Source of the DNA: Porphyra umbilicalis
Lineage: Eukaryota; Rhodophyta; Bangiophyceae; Bangiales; Bangiaceae
Direction: 5' to 3'
Assembly: GCA_002049455.2 (NCBI GenBank)
Contig: KV918832.1
Span: 29,151-93,150, forward strand
Length of the DNA: 64,000 bases
The notes beneath the pieces were generated by a model, which saw nothing but the letters and a program-made list of their open reading frames with translations, searched no databases and was not told the DNA's origin. Of the stretch, positions 57,044 to 64,000 are shown piece after piece. Position 1 is the stretch's first letter. Each line of letters opens with the position of its first letter. Made by a program: the position numbers and the translations under genes.

Positions 57044-60000
57044 CGACCACACGACAGACCTGTTGCACGCGCAGTAATTTCGATCCAACGCAGAGTATCC
57101 GTCCCATCATATGTACCAGGATCCCCCCCCGCCGCACGGCCGCCACCGTCCCCGATCGCGACGCTGCCTGGGTCGCGGCGCAGCGGCTACCTACCTGTGC
57201 CGTCGTCGGGGGGCACCCCCCCTTCGCCACAAGCGACTTCCCCACGACGCCCGCGGCAGACGCGTGGGCGCTCGAGCAGCGGCGTTCGGGCCATCACCGC
57301 AGCTGTACATCTCGTCGCGCCCCTTGGGGGACCAGGTATCTATCCGCCAGCCCTCTCGGAGCGCGCTCGTCCCGGCGGTGGCCCGCAGGCTGGTCACCGA
57401 CGGCGTTGTCGAGGAAAGGCGGGCAGCGCGGCACCTGAAGTGGCCGCCTGAAGCGCGCTGACAGTTGTCAGGTGACGAAGAGGCGCGTCGTATCCCACCT
57501 GCCCATGTGGCGTGGGGAAAAACTCGGCTGAGGAGCTGGTCGTGCAGGGGAGACCGGGCTCCCAGAGGGCCAGCAATGACTGCCGACCGCTGTCGCAGCG
57601 CCGTCACCGCAACCCCCCCCCCCCTCCCCGCCGTGCTCCGCCGCGCGTCCGAACACGACAGCGACCACGCCGGACACGCTGGCCACGCTGGCGGTGCCCG
57701 CCATCTCGCCGCATGCCAAACGCAGCAGCGCACCGCCTGACCGCACCTTGCTGCCGTCGCCGTCATCGGCGTTGCCGCGCCATCCGCGCCGTCCTGGCGG
57801 ACCTGCCACCCCCCATGCCGTCGACGTGCCGTCGTTGGCGTCAACAGCGGCGCGGCGGCGGCGCCGGCTCGTGCGGCGGCGGCAAGGTAGGCGCAGCGAC
57901 GATTGCCGAGTTTGGGTGGTGACGGCGGCCGCGGCAGCGGCAGGTGGCGAGTGCCGCGGCGGCGAGCGCGCCGCGGGCGAGCTCGGCGGCGCCCGCCACC
58001 GCTGGTGGCGTCACCAGCTTCAATGGCGGCGCGGCGGCACCCAAAAGACAATGCCGCCGGCGCCGCCGTGCTTCCGCGAGGGTCCGAACACGACAGCTAC
58101 CACGCCGGCCACGGCGGCCGGGTTGGGGAATGGGGGGGCGGGTTTAGGGGGTGGGAGAGGGTGAGGCGCGCTGCCACCCAAGTCCATCAGTCCCCGCGTC
58201 ACTGGTGGAGGAGGGGTCACATGCCCGCATGCGGAGGCAAACGGGCCCCGCCATGCCGGCTCCGCTGGCGACGTGGCGGCGGAAGCGACCAGTGGCTGGT
58301 GTCGGGGACGGACAGGATACTGAATTCATCAACACGTCACCTCGCCTTCCTGATAGTGCATGATGATGAATTGGCTGATATCAGATACTGACCTTCTTTC
58401 TTGAGTTCTCAGATCACAAGTGGTTTGATCGATTTTTTTTCGTCGGCCATAGTCTTGGCGGCAGGTTGAATCTTATAAGCCCTCCGATGCACCAGTGATA
58501 TTTAAGGTCGCGTCCCAAGTCGGAAGAATAGACCGATGCCATGGAGAGCTACATAGCCAATTCCTTAGCGACAGTCGGAAGCAGCAAACCAACTAGCCGT
58601 GAACAAGGGGGCAGATCGCCAAGAGGTGATGTGATTGGCCGATCGCAGAATTCATGCACTCCAGAAAGTACCTCTTTATTCACTTCTATATGGCAGATAC
58701 TGCGACGGCAGCCACGTAGATGGTCTGCCTCGTCCTGGCAAGGTTTGCAACTCTGTGGTCTCCATCACAGCACAATGAAGGAAGCTTGCGTGCGTGGAGT
58801 TGCAGGACCCTGATGCGTGATCGGCAGACCCGCCGCTCCACTGCACATTGACTTCCGCATAGCTAGGCCCTGACATAGGCCACGCAACTCGCCCGTGGCC
58901 GCCACATCGGGCGGCGGAGCCGCTGCCACGGCAACAGGTACCCTCAACTATCAGCGTTTGGCTCAGTATGTGCCAGGCGCGCGCGGGGCAGCAGGCTGGA
59001 GGAAGCTGCTAAGTGATCAGCCGACTCGCAGACCCTCTCCACGTTGACGCCTGCGCAGCGAGGCCCTGTCAGGAGCCACAGCAGCTTTCTAAAGGCCTGC
59101 ACGACTGAAGAAGGAGCCGTCGTGTTCGCAACAGGTGCCCTGTACTCTCAGCACTCGCTCCTTCATGCGCCAAGCACGTGGAGAGAAGGCTGGAGAGGGT
59201 AATAGGTATGACGTGTCACGATGCACAATCGCCAGTGAGAGGGGGTGCACCACGAAGGGCCATAGGGTCAGACGTCAGCAATGTGACGATTGCAAGGCGC
59301 AAAGGGGTCGGTAGGGCTGCATGGAGCCAGCAAGGCAAAGGGCGGTACTGTTCAGCACTGCTGACAGAGGTAGTCTCCCATTCTGTTTCTGCTGTTATAC
59401 GTCACTAAGACAAAAAACTCGCAATGAATGACACTCCTCGAGTCTAACCAGTCTGCACTTGCCGCACAGCCCACAAGTCAGAGGTATAGAGTGGTAGTTA
59501 TCGTTCAGTGGCCTCCACAGCGCGATGATATGTGGATCGCCGCATGTGGGATACAGCTGCGATCTGTGGATTCGTAACCCTGTCCACTGTTAAGAGCGCG
59601 TCCCAGTACATAGGACGCGCCGGAGACACCATCGGACGACGGTGTCACCCCATTTTGTTCCCAGCAAATTGCAGGCATTGTCACAACGTCAATGCCAGAT
59701 GCAGGCGGTGGTGTGGCACGTACATGCGAAGCTCTTGTCATATGCAGTCCCAATACCCTCAGGTAATCACCAATATTCGAGCACGAGGGATCGTGCTTCA
59801 CCGCCTTCGGTGGCACCCACGGCGGTGCGCTCACGTCATTTACATCTCAGCCTCTGCGCTAGTCGCGTGGCATGCACCCACCAAGTGGCCATGCTACGGC
59901 ATGGTACTTCCGGTTTGGTCTCGTTCACCACTTGCTCTCTTCGGCCATGACTTGAACCCCTGGGAGACGCTTCCGCTTCCTGTTCTTGAAACAATCGTCG

Positions 60001-61933
60001 GTCACAGCCATCGACCCCGCCAAGCCATGAGGGAGAGGCACACCCACACTCGAGGTCAAGAACATGCTCCCTTTCGGTAGTGCAATGCACACAGCCTTTG
60101 AAAGACAGTCTCTCTTTTCATCGACTCGGAGTCGTCTGAAGAACGAACTGAGTATGCATGAGGGCGACAGAGAACGCTGCTGACGCCTTATATGGAGCCA
60201 GCCGAGGCCGGATTCGCCCTGCCAACTCCCGTCGGAATCTGCCAAAAGAGTTGCTTGGTCATTTGAAGTGACTTTATCGGCTGGCTCTGCACGAGCTTTG
60301 GAAGAGTGAAACGCTCGCTGGTGCACCTGCCCCCTCATTTTGTTACTTGGATTGATTCCGTCTGTTGCAGGCCGCTTTCTACCTCGGCGGCCCTCGCTGA
60401 CCTGAACGTGCTGTTAATCGCAGGTTGGCTAGCATCCAGTTTATGTCGGCGGAATAGTCATGTGGTAGTGGGAAAGAATCTGGTTGCAGGTACCGACATC
60501 GGATCGCAGCCGGCCTAAATGGATGACAGTGTCCAATACAGGTCCCCAAGAGTTTGGAGGCCCGGCACCATTGTCATCGGTCACCTTGTCTTCGTACGTA
60601 ACCTCCTCCAGAGAAGTACATGCCCACTACTGCTGCCAACAGTCGGATGTCCTCATTGCTGTAAAGAGAGCTTGGAATTGACACATGTCCCTCTTATGGA
60701 ACCCGGCCACAAGAACCTGGCACCAGCAGCCATAGGCTCACGGGCAATGTTTGGACCTCCCAACTGAGCAGGTTTTGTTCGTCTTTACATGGCCCAGAGG
60801 TTCTGGCAGCCTGCGACCTCCGTCGACGGCTCGCGCACGTAGCTCGCGGGGTCTGGGAACAGTTCAGCACAGAGGTCCTTTTCTGGGCTTCCTGTCGCTT
60901 TAACGTTCCCCTCTTTTGGGCTCTACTGAGGGGCTAGCACCTGACGGCTGCAGTGTCCCAGCAACTTGGGTGCGTGGATGAGTAGGGAAGCCTGGCGAGG
61001 TGGTGCGAGATTCTGGTCACCGTCACCTGTAGAGGGACGAGTCGGTGTGAACGAAGCGTTTGCGCACAGAAAGACCCACAACGCCTTAACCAGCGCCCTT
61101 GAAACCCCGCACACCATTCTCTCGAACAAACATGTGTTTTATTCATGTTCCGCCATAAGTGCTCGACGCACATCAGCGAGGCACTCGTGTACACAAGACA
61201 ACTATCGCACGAAGAAGCTTACATGGCGCCTTGTTTTCTGTTTTCAGTTGGCCAGGCAGCACACACAAATTGCAAGAAAAGTGGAACGATGGTATTTCTT
61301 GGAGCATGCGATGGGATGTGCTGTAGGCAGGCAGAGAAGTGCAAGTAAGGACTCCACTAGCCGTGATCCACTGGATGACCCAGTGACAGCAATCCTACAG
61401 AGTACAGTGGGCAGGATGTGCCGACAGAGGAGGTCCACCCGCGCGCCGACGCTTTTTCTTCGCGCTGCGCCCACCCCTGCCGGGCCACCACCCCCGGACT
61501 AGCCGCCGTGGTCTGCCAGAAAAGTAGCATAGGTAGCTTTCCTCAAACACCTACTCAGTGACTTCAAGGATTCATCGGCCCGTCCATGACCATGTGTGAA
61601 CCGCAGGAACCCTCTTGTTGGGGACCTTGCTAACGAAGTATGGCGGTACCACGATGAAGCCCAAGCACAGGGTACTAGTGCACGCAATATGCAATCTGCT
61701 GCGATCCTGCCACAGAGGTACTGCAACACATATGGCGCAAAATGCGATGCCCAAGTGCACGGCGGTCAACACAGGCACTTCAAATGAATAACAGGAAGAG
61801 CACCGGCGCACCACGATACCTAGACTTTGTCGCTCTAACAAGAACGTCGCCGGATCTCAACAGGCAGTGTCATCGGCAGTTTCATCTGGAATCCATCGGT
61901 TACTGCTGCGCAATGATCGCTGCAGTCCTCCTA
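57044..61933. other. No recognised gene over 4.9 kb
   Basis: Frames at 57,100-58,200 are GC-rich and open on both strands without motif support. A 38-base block around TCCGAACACGACAGC at 57,645 recurs in diverged form at about 58,083. From 58,400 to 61,900 the sequence is of ordinary composition with only short open frames. I see no RNA gene, repeat array or TIR pair. Confidence 0.4.
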
Positions 61934-62866
61934 TCACTCAAACCCCGCATTCTCGTCCACGTGCTCACCCGTGACCCCCCCAAACGTATGTTCCCCATAC
62001 AGAGCCCAGTGATCGTCATCATTTTGTTGTGCATCTAGCTGCCGACCGCGCTTGCAAAGACGCACGCGTTGCCCAATCGTTGTAGTTTCTTCGACGATGG
62101 CCACATCGCGCATTGGAGCACTGCGTTCAGAACCGTCCGACGACTCTTCTCCGTAAGAATAGTGGAAGCTACGGGGACGGCGCCAGACAGGGATGCGCGA
62201 CGTGTCGGGCTCTACAGGAACCCGCACGGGACGAGGCCACTCGTGGCGGAAGAACCTGCTGGAAACAGTTGGCTCAGGTGTAGAAGAGGACGCACTTGAG
62301 TCATCAGAGGATGGAGGAGCGTACGACGAGGCGGACAAGCAGCTTCCCCCAGACGCGTCCGCAGCAACCATAGCCATGCCGAGACGGCCTTCTTCGCGCC
62401 CTGTAGACTCTAGCTTGGGGCGTTGGACGGATAACGCGTCACGGAGCGCTGAAAGAGCTGGCGTAGGGTTCTCCGCATGCGCCTGGGATGAGAAGCGGGA
62501 GCGAGTCGAGCCATCTGCCGCCACAGGGACCTCCTGTTTTTGGCCTCGAGGTTTGCGGATGCTTGCGACGATGAGGGAGAGCCCCCGGGCGCGCTTTCCC
62601 CTACGGTACGCGACGAAAGACGCATGGTGGAGTTGCAAGTGGAGTAAATAGAAGACAATGCCAGGGAAGCGACGTGCGTGCCAGCTGCTCGAGAGGAGCT
62701 TGAATACGGATCTGGTCCACGAGCGCGCTCGTCGGCGCAGGGCACGGTTGTCGCGTCTCCGAGCGCACAGTGTGGCGCTCGTAGGCGCGTTTCGCTCTTC
62801 TGTGTACAAGTGCGGCGAGATCAGAGCGACGACCAGATCGATTCGACGCTGTGCTAGCACGGTCAT
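61934..62866 (-). CDS. Uncharacterised Ser-rich protein, 310 residues
   Basis: The frame is uninterrupted from an ATG (MTVLAQRRID) to its stop, with balanced composition that differs from the GC-rich shadow ORFs. Residues 1-80 are basic with a hydrophobic stretch (GIVFYLLHLQLHHASFVAY), 80-180 are polar, and 180-230 are very Ser-rich (SSDDSSASSSTPEPTVSS). The C-terminus is acidic (GEHVDENAGFE). No domain is recognised. It lies downstream of the PIF1-like helicase fragment on the same strand, so it could belong to the same element. Confidence 0.45.
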   Translation of the reverse strand: MTVLAQRRIDLVVALISPHLYTEERNAPTSATLCARRRDNRALRRRARSWTRSVFKLLSSSWHARRFPGIVFYLLHLQLHHASFVAYRRGKRARGLSLIVASIRKPRGQKQEVPVAADGSTRSRFSSQAHAENPTPALSALRDALSVQRPKLESTGREEGRLGMAMVAADASGGSCLSASSYAPPSSDDSSASSSTPEPTVSSRFFRHEWPRPVRVPVEPDTSRIPVWRRPRSFHYSYGEESSDGSERSAPMRDVAIVEETTTIGQRVRLCKRGRQLDAQQNDDDHWALYGEHTFGGVTGEHVDENAGFE

Positions 62867-62941
62867 GCGAATTACTCACACTGCCTACATGACGCAATCG
62901 CATATCTATTGCACGCATTACACATGAAATGCATGGCATTT

Positions 62942-63113
62942 TTGCTCTCTTCCCCATTTTGGCCGATGCCGTCGATGTCAAGAAGGGTGATCAACTGTGC
63001 GAAACAGGTTCTCAGCCATTTATTCAGCCGGATAAAGTCGTTTGACCAATGGGCAGTTGACCAAGAGCCTATCTTGACTTCGACAACATCGGCCAAAATT
63101 GGGAAGACAGCAA
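62942..63113. mobile_element. Diverged MITE of the TTGCAGTC family inserted in the helicase gene
   Basis: The ends TTGCTCTCTTCCCCATTTTG and CCAAAATTGGGAAGACAGCAA with subterminal GGCCGATG match the 161-bp MITEs at 40.8 and 41.3 kb, but with more substitutions and about ten extra bases. TA follows the right end. It terminates the open frame of the helicase. Confidence 0.7.
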
Positions 63114-63765
63114 TATGCAGAGCTAAAGCGACAATGTGCAGAAATCCTGCGCTTTTGTTGCGTGAAGCAATTCTGTGCCCCGTACGCGTGAATTGAGCAC
63201 GCGGCGCGTAAAACGCCATGATGAACAAGATGTTGGTGCCAGACAGCTACCTTGAAGGCACCCGGAAAGACGTCGCCTTCCGGTACCGGAGAAAGCTGGA
63301 CAAAGTCACCATAAAACAGGGCCACAAGTCCACCAAGCGGAACCGCAGGACGACCACGAATAAGGCGACATACCGCATCAAGACAACCCAGGAGCTTTGC
63401 GTCAAACATTGATATCTCATGTACCACGAGAAATCTTGCTGCCGCAATACGTCTTCGTGCGCGACCAGGAATCTTGGCAACCACCAAGCGCACCTCCGCA
63501 CCCGTCTTCATGAGCGCCGTCACCTCGGGTACAGGTCCTAGCCACGAATGCATTCTCACACCGCCGACGGGACATGCTGCAATGCCCGTGGTAGCACACA
63601 GGCGTAGGCCGTGGTCACGCAGGCGCAGATGCTGTGCAAGTTTCTTCAATAGCGAGGTCTTACCTGACCCTACCTCGCCCGTGACGAACGTGCTGCTGCC
63701 ATTAAGTCATCGCTTCACCAGCCCGTTGGCGCGCGAGTCGAGCAGCGGAAGAGGGACGTAGTGGT
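63114..63765 (-). pseudogene. PIF1-like DNA helicase, N-terminal half
   Basis: PIF1 family helicases are 5'-3' superfamily 1 enzymes acting on replication and telomeres, and relatives drive Helitron and other large elements. Walker A is clear (TFVTGEVGSGKTSLLKKL, about 63,690-63,645), followed by the family's ATTGIAACPVGGVRMHSW motif (Ia), a Walker B-like segment reading VVHEISM where D-E-I-S-M is usual, and LVALFYGDFVQLSPVP (motif III region). The protein stops at the MITE inserted at 63,113, and I could not find the later motifs beyond it. One stop lies just upstream of Walker A. The gene is therefore broken. Whether it was a host PIF1 or part of a transposon cannot be decided here. Confidence 0.75.
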
Positions 63766-64000
63766 TACCGTACCCGCCGTGACCCGTTCTCCGGTGCCGC
63801 TTCAATTCACGATCACTAGTCACTGACGTAACGGTGCCCGACACTCTTCGATGAACTTGTACTCTTCTCGCAAAAATGGCCGTCGGCTCTGCACCCGCCC
63901 CCTGTGGCCTGCGCTCCGCGGACGGCTCAGCTATGCTATACGTGTCTAATGAGCGATGAAGACCTCCTGAAGACCAGGACGACTCATCAACCGTCCCTGT

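Noticed and set aside
1-64000. tRNA or rRNA genes
   Set aside because: I looked for T-arm-like GGTTCGA segments and cloverleaf-compatible flanks and found none convincing. A dedicated covariance search would be decisive.

Overview
This window is nuclear-type eukaryotic DNA from a GC-rich photosynthetic organism. The evidence is a two-exon gene with a chloroplast-type transit peptide, GT-AG introns, GCC-rich start contexts, very Ala/Gly/Pro-rich proteins and dense DNA transposons. A bangiophyte red alga (Porphyra/Pyropia type) is my best guess, but the sequence alone does not prove it. Single-base differences between near-identical copies, and frame switches in G/C runs inside otherwise convincing genes, suggest some homopolymer indel error in the assembly.

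Layout. 1-10,755: a 4.2-kb unit in direct tandem, two full copies and a partial third. 8,392-16,710: the third copy runs into a PIF/Harbinger-type DNA transposon with a coiled-coil second protein and a DDE transposase on the opposite strand; most of it is repeated at 13,711-16,710. 16,814-18,930: a nest of terminal-inverted-repeat (TIR) elements inside one another; the outermost has a relative at 47,443-48,290. 19,291-20,290: an 18-bp minisatellite with 27 perfect or near-perfect units and a degenerate flank. 22.3-29 kb: an extremely GC-rich host gene on the minus strand whose conserved part resembles SAPS proteins (regulatory subunits of protein phosphatase 6/Sit4). 30-32.9 kb: inverted-repeat elements. 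33.0-38.4 kb: a second GC-rich gene island with a plastid-targeted protein, a probable small membrane protein and a PP2C phosphatase.

38.4-49.9 kb: mainly miniature TIR elements (MITEs), several flanked by TA, in DNA with no convincing gene. 50.0-57.0 kb: interrupted coding regions, namely an acidic protein, a Ulp1-like domain without a recognisable catalytic triad, a 488-residue ankyrin protein, and two related-looking genes on opposite strands flanking a decayed stretch. 57-61.9 kb: nothing recognised. 61.9-64 kb: an uncharacterised 310-residue ORF and the N-terminal half of a PIF1-like helicase cut by a MITE.

The intact-looking host genes concern protein phosphatase signalling (PP2C, SAPS-like) and the plastid. 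They sit as GC-rich islands in a repeat-dominated landscape, with no operon-like organisation. I found no tRNA or rRNA gene and no CRISPR array.
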